Below, piece after piece: positions 48,055 through 57,574 of a stretch of 64,000 bases of DNA. The translations under genes were made by a program, and so were the position numbers. Below the pieces are notes generated by a model. It saw only the letters and a program-made list of their open reading frames with translations, did not search any database and had not been told where the DNA came from. Each line of letters starts with the position of its first letter. Position 1 is the first letter of the stretch. Source of the DNA: Beta vulgaris subsp. vulgaris (Eukaryota; Streptophyta; Magnoliopsida; Caryophyllales; Amaranthaceae); assembly GCF_026745355.1 (NCBI RefSeq), contig NC_079206.1:28789617-28853616 (forward strand). Direction: 5' to 3'.

Positions 48055-48700
48055 TTAGCGGGATCTTTTAATGCCCTCACTTTGGCCAGGAAGATCCTGC
48101 GGATAATTTTCTAATAATTTGAATAAGAGTGTTTTGTCTTCTTGAGATACAAATTTTCCAGCTCTGAGTTGAGATAAGTATTGATTTAAGTGTTCGGAGT
48201 GGTGAACAACAATAATAAAATACTCTTGTAGCCATGTAGGAAAAACAATTGTTGTATTTCCGCATTGGATAAAAGTATCTAAATCGTTGTCGGTTTTTCG
48301 GATTAATTCTTCAATTTTGCGGATGATGTAGAAAAACCCATATCCTCTTGCTTGAGTAGGATGTAAGACGGTGGGATCCTTGAAATAAAGATCACATTTT
48401 ATTATATTAATGACTATGAAGTAGTGGACTGGTGTCATTTTTCTGTTCACCATTTCTATATTGGCGCCAATGATTTCTTCATATACCCATTCTTTCCTTT
48501 GAATGGAACATATATACTATTGAAAATATATATTGTTGGAATTTTGTGAACTCTTTAAAAATTTTTGTTTCTGGTTCTGGTAGTTCGTAAAATTTTCTTA
48601 TCAAACCATAGGTGCATGTTTGAAAATATGGATCAGTCTTCTGAATATCTCTAGTGGATAGGAAAAATCCTCCAGTTTGGTAATATGACAATATTAATAT
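48055..48700 (-). pseudogene. Unrecognised pararetrovirus-like open frame, unit 1
   Basis: Same sequence as 45714-46230 but broken by a frameshift near 48470. Here the frame extends upstream of the point where the other copies meet the primer site, so this copy preserves an older arrangement. Function unknown. Confidence 0.5.
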
Positions 48701-49329
48701 AGATCGTCCCCATGTTCGCCAAAAGCTGTAGGGAGATATTTTTTCTGATGTTAGAAAATTGATATACCATGTGATGAAATTTCTTGCTTTACTTTGTTGA
48801 TGATGATTTCCTGCATATCGGTTGGAAGCTGGTATATTTGAATGATGAGTTCAAATATGAAGAGTTTGGAAATTGTTTTATGTATTGAGATAAAGTATGG
48901 GTTTTTGGCTGTTTGAGTTAGGTTGTTTGATAAGTCTTTTTGTGGTGGGGGAAAGTTTTTTGAGTAGATCTTGAATCCCTTGAGTATGAATTCTTCTTTT
49001 TTGTGTAAGGTATAGGTTTTTTATCTTGTAATTAGAAGATGATTGAGTTTTCTGCATCTGAAATAATTAAATGAGTAAATATGATTGGAAAATAATTTTA
49101 ATTAATAAAAAGTAATATTTAGGAGAATAAATCTTTTGAAATTGAACAAATATTATTAGAACATCCTTTTTGACAAAAAGGGGCTGACTCTTTTGAACAA
49201 CAAGAGGTTGAGTCATTATCTAATTTTATTTGAAGTAAATTATCTTCACTATGGTCAGTAAGGTTATGTTTTGAGGAAGTTTCTAGTGAATATAAGGCTA
49301 TTTTTTTTTTGTTGAAGGTCTAGATCATG
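48701..49329 (-). other. Degenerate interior of the pararetrovirus-like locus
   Basis: Several short frames on the minus strand with frameshifts. No protease (DTG/DSG) or RT motif was found. Probably decayed polyprotein. Confidence 0.4.
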
Positions 49330-49979
49330 ACCACATAATTCATTGACCTTTTGTTTTAAGTCACATTCGTTAGCCTTATGACCTACTCGTCCACACTTAT
49401 AACAATAAATTGGTTTTTTGGAATCTATAATTTTCTTTGGTGGTCTGGTGGGTGCCTTAAAGGTCTTTTTATAATATGGGTCGTTGTTAATAATTTTTCT
49501 AGCTGGTCGAAATTTACTCTATATCTCTTTTTATTGATGGCAGAATGAGGTTGAATTTTGATTAATCCAAATGCAGCACAAAAACTTCCAAATTTTCTAC
49601 GTCTTTCCCTTTTTACAGAAGAATATTTAGTTTGAATTGCTAATTCTTGACACAAAGCAATTGCTTCTTTTTTAACAAAGGAAACTATTTGTCCATAAGT
49701 CATACTATCATATTGAATTTCATCTTGACCTGCACTTTCTCTTAATTTTCGGAACATTCTTTGGGAAAATAGAGATGGAAGACCAGATATAAACCTTTCT
49801 TTCCAAAAAGATTGACTGCAATCACCTAATCTGAAAATATTACTTAGGAATAAATCTTTATACCAATGATAATCATCAATTGTAGGACACCTAAGATTAG
49901 TAAGGGCTACTTGATTTGTTGACATTTCTTCTTTTGGATTACCAATAAAATGCATGGCAATCATATTAATAAGAATCAA
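49330..49979 (-). pseudogene. Capsid-like region with CCHC zinc knuckle
   Basis: The open frame 49979-49425 has the WKERFISGLP / LTYGQI-type pattern of caulimovirid capsid proteins upstream of a basic segment. A frameshift near 49490 puts the zinc knuckle (C-x2-C-x4-H-x4-C, at about 49362-49403) in another frame. Gag of a Ty3-like element is a possible alternative. The protein is not intact. Confidence 0.6.
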
Positions 49980-50316
49980 GCTTCCATTTAAAGCTTGTTA
50001 TTCATTTTCTATTTTGACGTGATTAAATATTTGAACTTTAGTTTCCATATTAATACTATTGTCCCACCAATTTCTTAATTGACCGGTAAAACCAATTGTG
50101 AGAAAATCTATAATAGTATGTTCTTGATAATTCCTTGACCTATAAGTAGTTATGGCCACAGTCATTTCGGAAAGAACATTTAATATTTCATATTCTGATT
50201 TTCCATCGACATTCCATTCATAAACTGCAATTCCATCGTATTGTGAGTCTCTGAATTTATGTCTTTTTCATATTGAGTATCTGGTGGACTAGGTCTAGTA
50301 TAATAATTTCTACTAG

Positions 50317-50790
50317 CACTAGTGGAAAAATAAGGAAGGGCTACGCTAAAAACGGCCCTTAGGGCTGCGCTTTTTGACAGCAACCCTTTCAATAGCAGCC
50401 CTTCACTTATTAAGTAGGGTTGCGCTTTACAAGCGCAGCCCTTCACAACGAAAGGCTGCGCCTTTTTAAAAAATCGCAGCCATTCAAGCTTAGAAGGGCT
50501 GTGCTTTTTAGGTAAAAGCGCAGCCCTACTAAGCTTGAAGGGCTGCCCTTTTTTCAACAAGCGTAGCCCTTCTAAGCTTGAAGGGTTGCAGCCTCCATTA
50601 GCCCTCCTACTATGAAGGGTTGCGCTTTTAAAAGACGCGCATCCCTTCTTAGAAAGAAAGGATGCGCTTCTTCCAACAAGCGCAGCCCTTAAAGCATGAA
50701 GGGCTGCGCTTTTATCAACAAGTGCAGCCCTTCTTATTATAACGGCTGCACTTGTTGAAAAAGGCGCAGCCCTTCTTGCTATTTTTTTAA
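50317..50790. repeat. CACTA 2 left subterminal hairpin repeats
   Basis: More than ten copies of (A)AGGGCTGCGCTTTT or its complement AAAGCGCAGCCCTT, arranged as inverted pairs separated by short spacers, so each pair can fold. Likely binding sites for the TNP1/TNPA-type protein. Confidence 0.9.
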
Positions 50791-50811
50791 AAAAATAAAA
50801 AAATAAAAATC

Positions 50812-51128
50812 ATCCCACCAACAGCCTGCATACCCCATCCCACCCACAGCCCCTGCCCACCTAGCGCACCCCCTGCCTCTGCCCACCCCAGCCTACACCC
50901 CCTGCCTCTGCCCAACCCCACACCCACCCAGACCTGCTGCCCATCCCTACCCACCCCCACACCCACCCAGACCTGCTGCCCACCCCTGCACACCCCTGCC
51001 CACCCCTGCACAGCCCCTAGCCCATCCCTGCACACCCTCTGCCCACCCCTGCACAGCCCCCTGCCACACCCCTGCACCCCCATCCCCAGCCCACCCAGCA
51101 GCCCCCACCACCCACCCCACCCAAAACC
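50812..51128. repeat. C-rich low-complexity tract (CACCC/CCTGCCCA)
   Basis: Imperfect repeats of CACCCCTGCCCACCC on the plus strand lie between the subterminal repeats and the last exon of the TNP1-like gene. The minus strand, which is the sense strand of the gene, is G-rich and could form G-quadruplexes in its 3' UTR. Open frames here are artefacts. Confidence 0.85.
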
Positions 51129-51439
51129 TCCCTTGGACAAAAAAAAAATGCAAATGCAATAATATATGACAAGTGGAGAAAGGTAATAATTAACTTGAAA
51201 TATATATTAATAATGTAGAAAGTGTACATAAAATTGATAGAAACTAGTACATTCGAGCTAAAATGTATCATATGCAATCATCGGTAATGTGGGACGCCAA
51301 CTTATCCCGAACTTCATCTATTTCTTCTTTGGTGAAGTTCCTTGAACTTGGTGTGGAATTCTTATAAACCTTGCAAAACAACCAAGGAATAAACACATAT
51401 ATAAGAATTCAATCATTTTACCGTAGTTAGTAATTCTAA

Positions 51440-52080
51440 AAATGACATGTACTTTCTCGAAATTCAATCAAAAACAAATGCAAGCCTAAAAGTCTACACA
51501 CTAGTTATAATATATCTCATTATATCATATTCAAAAAGAAAATGAAGTTAAATGACTCGAGAAATAGGAATTGGACGCAAAAAGACATAAATAGGTCTAA
51601 AATCACATTTATGTTCCCGATATACAATCAACAACAAATGCAAGCCTAAGAATCTAAACAATAGTTACATTATACATCATAGTCATGTTCAAAGAAAATT
51701 TGGGTTTAAATGACTCGATAAGTACGATTTGGGAGCGAAAAGGCCAAAATAGGCCGGAAATGGCCTTTTCGTTCCCGAAATGCAACCAACAACAAATGCA
51801 AGTCTAAGAATCTATATACTAGTTATATTATGCCTCATATGATGATGTTCAAAGAGAATTTGGGGTTAAATGACTTGATAAGTACATTTTGGGAGCGAAA
51901 AGGCCAAAATAGGCCGGAAATGGCCTTTTCATTTCCGAAATGCAACCAACAAGAATTGGAAACCTAAAAATCTACACAATAGTTACATTATGCCTCATAT
52001 AATCATGTTAAAAATGAATTTGCGGTTAAATGAATCAATAAATACGATTTGGAAGCGTAAAAGGCAAAAATAGGAAGAAA
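51440..52080. repeat. Hairpin-bearing tandem array, copy set A
   Basis: Four diverged units of about 155-165 bp, each with GGGAGCGAAAAGGCCA ... TGGCCTTTTCGTTCCC, an inverted repeat that folds into a stem of about 16 bp. They lie in an intron of the TNP1-like gene. The same unit forms a longer array at 56640-57530. Confidence 0.85.
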
Positions 52081-52823
52081 CTAACATATACTAATTAATT
52101 AATAAGTTACATACATTTTGAAGATCATCAACATGTGTGCAACGGTTGACGATATCTGAACCTCATGACGTAAATACCCACACGCAAGTCCACGTTCTTG
52201 TAGCGGACACTAAATTCACCAAAGGATGCAATAAATGACATTCATGTTAGATGTGTAATATGTGTTTCTATGTAAGGAAAAAAAATTAGTCATGTTACCT
52301 CGACTGAATGCCAAACAAGAGATTTTGGTGCTCGAAGTCCTATTGCATTAACATCCTTCATCACACTACATGAATACATTATTATAAGATTAGATGTATA
52401 TTTAATATTAATAAGTGCGCATATATTGAGTTTCGATTAGGCTACCTATTTAACAATGATTTGAATAGTATGGGCCTGGTGTTTGTTTACGCAAAGAATC
52501 AAAGTGGTAGGCTTCGTTACGTGACAAACAACTTATTATGGAAGTTAGTTGGATTGAAAACTACTTAATTAAGGCATATATATGTATATATAACATGCAT
52601 ATTTAATTTATATACTAAAGTATTACCTCATGAATGTTTGTATCATGGAAACATTCAACTCTTCCCCAAGTATGAATTCTTTAATATCACCCTTAGAAAT
52701 GAAGGTTGATGTATCCTCAAAGTAGTGGAATTGGTGGTGCGACAACTGTATCTCAATCATTGCTTCATCGTCTATATTGCTACCGCACTCATGTAGCCAA
52801 AAGCACGCAGAAGTAAGGCCTTG

Positions 52824-53020
52824 TGTTAAGAGTAAAACCCACATGTGAGTTAGAAATAATTGTCCCACATTGAAGAATTAGAGAGAGAATGACTAACATA
52901 TAGATTGGTGGGTTACTCCACCTATCACCAATTGGTTTTAGGATGGAACCCTATCAACCTTGTATGTGGTCACTCTCTCCTCCAACATGGGCTTGTGTGT
53001 GGGCCCAATGAAGTTTATCA
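52824..53020 (+). repeat. TRIM LTR 1
   Basis: 197-bp LTR, start TGTTAAGAG and end TTTATCA, followed by a canonical TGGTATCAGAGC primer site at 53021-53032. Confidence 0.9.
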
Positions 53021-53230
53021 TGGTATCAGAGCAGATGATCTTGGCCCGTTATGAAATGCAAGATGCAAGGTGTTGAAGATCTGTTTGGAGCAAAATAAGC
53101 CCAACAGAATTGTAATGGCCCCAAGAAGGGGCCCAGTTGACCTCATGTTGGAAGTCTGGAGAGAACCCAATGAGGATGTTGTGACCTATCCAAATTGCAA
53201 GATTAAAGGTGACTCACATGTGAGGGGGAG

Positions 53231-53427
53231 TGTTAAGAGTAAAACCCACATGTGAGTTAGAAATAATTGTCCCACATTGAAGAATTAGAGAGAGAATGAC
53301 TAACATATAGATTGGTGGGTTACTCCACCTATCACCAATTGGTTTTAGGATGGAACCCTATCAACCTTGTATGTGGTCACTCTCTCCTCCAACATGGGCT
53401 TGTGTGTGGGCCCAATGAAGTTTATCA
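53231..53427 (+). repeat. TRIM LTR 2
   Basis: 197 bp, virtually identical to LTR 1, preceded by the purine tract and again followed by a primer site (53428-53439), then 5 bp, then the inverted half. Confidence 0.9.
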
Positions 53428-53772
53428 TGGTATCAGAGCGGATGCTAAAACCAATTGGTGATAGGTGGAGTAACCCACCAATCTATATGTTAGTCATTCT
53501 CTCTCTAATTCTTCAATGTGGGACAATTATTTCTAACTCACATGTGGGTTTTACTCTTAACACTCCCCCTCACATGTGAGTCACCTTTAATCTTGCAATT
53601 TGGATAGGTCACAACATCCTCGTTGGGTTCTCTCCGGACTTCCAACATGAGGTCAACTGGGCCCCTTCTTGGGGCCATTACAATTCTGTTGGGCTTATTT
53701 TGCTCCAAACAGATCTTCAACACCTTCCATCTTGCATTTCATAACGGGCCAAGATCATCCGCTCTGATACCA

Positions 53773-53969
53773 TAATAAACTTCATTGGGCCCACACACAA
53801 GCCCATGTTGGAGGAGAGAGTGACCACATACAAGGTTGATAGGGTTCCATCCTAAAACCGATTGGTGATAGGTGGAGTAACCCACCAATCTATATGTTAG
53901 TCATTCTCTCTCTAATTCTTCAATGTGGGACAATTATTTCTAACTCACATGTGGGTTTTACTCTTAACA
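53773..53969 (-). repeat. TRIM LTR 4 (inverted, outer)
   Basis: Inverted full-length LTR ending CTTAACA next to the CCTTG duplication. A partial inverted LTR (3) lies at about 53445-53562. Confidence 0.88.
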
Positions 53970-56207
53970 CCTTGCACCACCTCGATCTCTGTAATGACTG
54001 GACATTTTGCCATAGAAACATTTACTTTCTCCACTTCATCACGTCAGCCTTCCTGAGGTGAACATGCCTTCTTTCCCTTCCTGTCGGCCTTCCCCGAACC
54101 CTAGTAATTAGTTAAATTAAAAAGATATTACTGACAATCATATATATATATATATAGGAACTATAAAAGAAAACAATATAATATATAATATATATATATT
54201 ATGTTATTCATTGTACCTCATCTGGTAACCGCACCAATGCACGCGGCCATAGAACATAACTGCCAAGGGCATCAGTCACTGACTGTAGACCAACTTCTGC
54301 ATTCGGCAGCGGAAGAGGTAATTCTTCGAAACCGGGCACAATCTCTGAAACGCTGACCACATAGTGAATATCATCGACTGCCTGGTTGTCCAATCGTACC
54401 CGGTCCCTTGGGGGTTGTACTTGGCCATAAGCAACGACAATGAAACTGGCATGACCATCTCCTCAAGCTAATAGCTCACATGGTGGCTCTTCCTTTAAAA
54501 AAAACTCTATTCATAGTTAGTCTATGAAAGAATACATATATAGTAAGAATTTCATGCATTTAAGAACAATAGTAACGATATTAAGTGATTACCGTGAACT
54601 CCGGAACTGGATCAGGCTGCGTAGGAACACTGCCCTGCTGGAAAGCACCAAAAGTCGGTAAGCCCATCTGCGCCAAAATGGCGTTGAAATTCTGAGTCAT
54701 CTCCGCTCTGAGCTCCTCCCGAAATTGGGCTTTCATAGCCTCCACATATATGGAAGCTGCCGAATTGACACTGGAGGCACTGGATTTTGACGTAGAGGTA
54801 TATTGATCACCATACACCTTTCTCACCCCGAGGCGGACACCTCCTACGCCCCTCACACGTCCATATTGGTCCCGTCCTAAAGTCTCGTGTAAGGCATCAA
54901 TTTGTCCTTTAGGAGTGAACTCACCAGCTGCCTCCTTTTCCTTCAAGCCAATCTATGTAAGGATAAGAGAGAAACGCTCGTGAGCGCCCAAGTTATATTA
55001 TATGTACCTTACCAAAAACATATAATATGTACTTACAATGGCATTAAATATCTGTTTTGTTCCGAGATCAGGCAAGACTCTCTGTCCCTTTGCATCAACC
55101 CCATGCATCAAACACTACCAATCGAGCACTCTATCTGGTTGCCGAGGCTGTGCAACTGTCGTCGTAGAACTGGTGCCCGTTGCTGTTGTCGACCCAATCG
55201 TGAAGTAATGGCTATACATCCACGTATCTCTTGCCTGACCGTACGACTGAGCACCCAGATGGTGATAGTACTTCCTAGCTTTTGCATTCGCGCTATTTTT
55301 CTCACGAGATGCCTGAAACACACAATTAGTAACAAAGGTTAGGTATGATGTTATACAATAATACTGGATCTAAGAGTATTAAATCTTAGCTAGTAAAATA
55401 TTCTTACAACAGCTTCAGGGGTTGTTTTTGTGCAACAAATGCTTGCCACTCCTCAGGTGTGATATGCCTCCATATCTAATATGGTAACTTGGAGGGCGCC
55501 TCAAATGATGTGTCCGGTGAAGCCTTACCGGTGTGTGTTTCTCCCCCGTAGATTTTCTTCTTCTTTGTACCCACGACTTTTCTCCGCTTCGTGATCCACC
55601 CCGACACTAACTTGGCCTTGAAGTCTCTGAATCTCTGGGCAACCGCGGATAGAAACACATTCTTCTTGGCTTCATCATTTTCAATATTGAATTGATTCTA
55701 CAAAAAACGCATTTCACAAATTAGTAAATATTACATAGTATATTTAACTAAAGTGTTAAGATTTAAACGTTATTGTACGCGAAGCTTACCATAGTATCTT
55801 CCCAAATCATCTTTTTCAAAGACTCGGGCACCTCTTTCCATGAGTGGAGAATGGAGAGCTTATGCATGCAAATCCCAACTTGCATGGCATACTTTTGACG
55901 CCATTTTCCACAAGGTTCCCCAAATGACGTACTCCAAAGTCATTAGGGTGGGTTTCCCTAGTGACTTTGTAGGTCCCCTTCCTTTTCTCTCTTTCGTCGC
56001 CAAGATTTCTTATCCTTTGTGCATCTTTTTCTTCACGCGAGCCTAACCAATTTACCCCGCTCCTTTTGGTAATCGAAAGACTCATCCTCGGTAGTGTGTT
56101 CGGCACTCGTATCCGTATGCACCTCCACCATGTCCTTGAAATTGTACAAACATACGCATTAATAAAAAAAATTAAAAATTAAAAAAATTGAAATTGTACA
56201 AACATAC

Positions 56208-56632
56208 GCAGTGGGGGGAGGGGAGTGCAGTGGGGTATGTAGGGGGGGGGGGGGAAGTGGGGAGGGGGCAGTGTGTGCAGCAGGGGAGGGGGGCAGTGGG
56301 GTGGGTCAGTGGGTGGTGGGTGCAGTGGGGGTGGGGCTGGGAGGGGGGCAGTGGGGGTGGGGCACTGTGTGCAGCAGGGAGGGGGGCAGTGGGGGTGAGG
56401 GGGCTATGTGCAGCAGGGGAGGGGGGCAGTGGGGGATGGGGGTGTGCAGGGGAGGGGAGGGGAGGTGAGAGGAGGGTTGTGTGCAGGGGCAGGAAGGGGA
56501 GGGAAGGTGAGGGGAGGGCAGTGTGCAGGGGCAGGGAGGGGAGGAGAGGTGGCTGTGAATTGGGCAGGGTGCAGAGGAGGGGAGGGGTGCAGGGAAGTGG
56601 GGAGGGGTGTGGGGTGGGGAGGGCAGCAAACA
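56208..56632. repeat. G-rich low-complexity tract (GGGGGCAGTGGGGGTG)
   Basis: About 425 bp of GGGG-rich repeats with CAGTGGGG and GGGGAGGGGAGG motifs on the plus strand, many with four or more G-runs in close spacing. It lies upstream of the TNP1-like gene; open frames on both strands are artefacts. Confidence 0.9.
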
Positions 56633-56639
56633 ACAAATG

Positions 56640-57530
56640 CAACAAACAACAAATGCCTCATATAATAAGCATGTTCAAAGAAAAATAGGCCTAAAATCAA
56701 ATTTATATTCCCGAAATTGCAACAAACAACAAATGCAAACCTATAACTCTACACAATACTAACTTATACCTCATATAAGCATGTTCAACGATAATTTGGG
56801 GTTAAATGACTCGATAAGTACGACTTGGGAGCGAAAAGGCCAATATAGGCCCGAAATGGCTTTTTCGTTCCCGAAATGCAACCAACAACAAATGAAAGCC
56901 TATAACTCTACACACTAGTTATATTATAGGTCATATAAGCATGTTCAAAGAAAATATGGGGTTAAATAACTCGATAAGTACGATTTGGGAGCGAAAAGGC
57001 CAAAATAGGCTCGAAATGGCCTTTTCGTTCCCGAAATGCAACCAACAACAAATGAAAGCCTATAACTCTACACACTAGTTACATTATACCTCATATAAGC
57101 ATGTTCAAAGAAAATTTGGGGTTAAATAACTCGATAAGTACGATTTGGGAGCGAAAAGGCCAAAATAGGCCCGAAATGGCCTTTTCGTTCCCGAAATGCA
57201 ACCAACAACAAATGAAAGCCTATAACTCTACACACTAGTTACATTATACCTCATATAAGCATGTTCAAAGAAAATTTGGGGTTAAATGACTCGATAAGTA
57301 CGATTTGGGAGCGAAAAGGCCAAAATAGGCCCGAAATGCAACCAACAACAAATGAAAACCTATAACTCTACACACTAGGTATATTATACCTCATATAAGC
57401 ATGTTCAAAGAAAATTTGGGGTTAAATGACTCGATAAGTACGATTTGGGAGCGAAAAGGCCAAAATAGGCCTAAATTGACCTTTTCGTTCCCGATATGCA
57501 ACAAACAACAAATGAAAGCCGTTTCTACAC
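56640..57530. repeat. Hairpin-bearing tandem array, copy set B
   Basis: About six units of 142-160 bp marked by GATAAGTACGATTTGGGAGC, each with the inverted repeat GCGAAAAGGCCA / TGGCCTTTTCGTTCCC; one unit has lost its second arm. The units are very similar, so the array expanded more recently than set A. It lies between the TNP2 stop and the TNP1-like gene. Confidence 0.9.
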
Positions 57531-57574
57531 AATAGTTACAAATTGGAGAAATTACACGGACCTGAGTTTATATC

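Larger units (their letters stand above)
45333..50313 (-). mobile_element. Endogenous pararetrovirus (caulimovirid)-like locus, left part, rearranged
   Basis: Read right to left: a capsid-like region with zinc knuckle (50313-49330), a degenerate stretch, then three head-to-tail partial units, each made of an unrecognised open frame or its remnant, a 3' non-coding segment, a TATA box, a leader and a tRNA-Met-type primer site. There are no LTRs and no integrase, and the primer sites repeat in tandem, as in integrated pararetroviruses. RT and RNase H were not found here. The assignment to Caulimoviridae (florendovirus-like) is an inference from the capsid region and layout; a non-autonomous retroelement is the alternative. 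Confidence 0.55.
52824..53969. mobile_element. Palindromic TRIM with four LTR segments
   Basis: LTRs of 197 bp (TGTTAAGAGTAAAACCC ... AGTTTATCA) at 52824-53020 and 53231-53427 in plus orientation, each followed by TGGTATCAGAGC. The roughly 210-bp interior ends with the purine tract GTGAGGGGGAG. After the second LTR and its primer site comes an inverted set: a partial LTR (about 53445-53562, -), the interior (-), a primer site (53761-53772, -) and an LTR (53773-53969, -). The whole unit is flanked by CCTTG (52819-52823 and 53970-53974). Both outer ends are therefore U3 ends. No coding capacity; short frames at 53070-53255 and 53538-53723 are the same interior read twice. Confidence 0.9.
51268..56106 (-). 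pseudogene. CACTA 2 second gene: TNP1/Transposase_24-DUF8039-Ulp1-like
   Basis: Exon-like pieces read leftwards. 56106-55800: basic N-terminal region ending in KEVPESLKKMIWEDTM, partly out of frame. 55658-55476: NVFLSAVAQRFRDFKAKLVS, the Transposase_24-type helix, then WRHITPEEWQAFVAQK. 55335-55108: REKNSANAKARKYYHHLGAQ (KNR..R..H..GS-like signature). 54946-54581: FTPKGQIDALHETLGRDQYG and a coiled coil. 54393-54208: DUF8039-like ALGSYVLWPRALVRLPDE. 52868-52623: ECGSNIDDEA and FILGEELNVSMIQTFM, as upstream of Ulp1-like domains. The last exon near 51370-51268 ends FTKEEIDEVRDKLASHITDD. The cysteine-protease catalytic residues were not found. A TRIM splits the sequence at 52823/53970, and there are frameshifts in the first exon, so it is non-functional as read. 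Confidence 0.7.

Noticed and set aside
50787..51277. G/W-rich minus-strand open frames
   Set aside because: Artefacts of the C-rich tract downstream of the TNP1-like gene.
52824..53427. Cassandra-type TRIM carrying 5S rRNA in its LTR
   Set aside because: No 5S rRNA promoter boxes were seen in the 197-bp LTR.
56172..56700. P-rich and G-rich open frames of up to 166 codons on both strands
   Set aside because: Artefacts of the G-rich tract.
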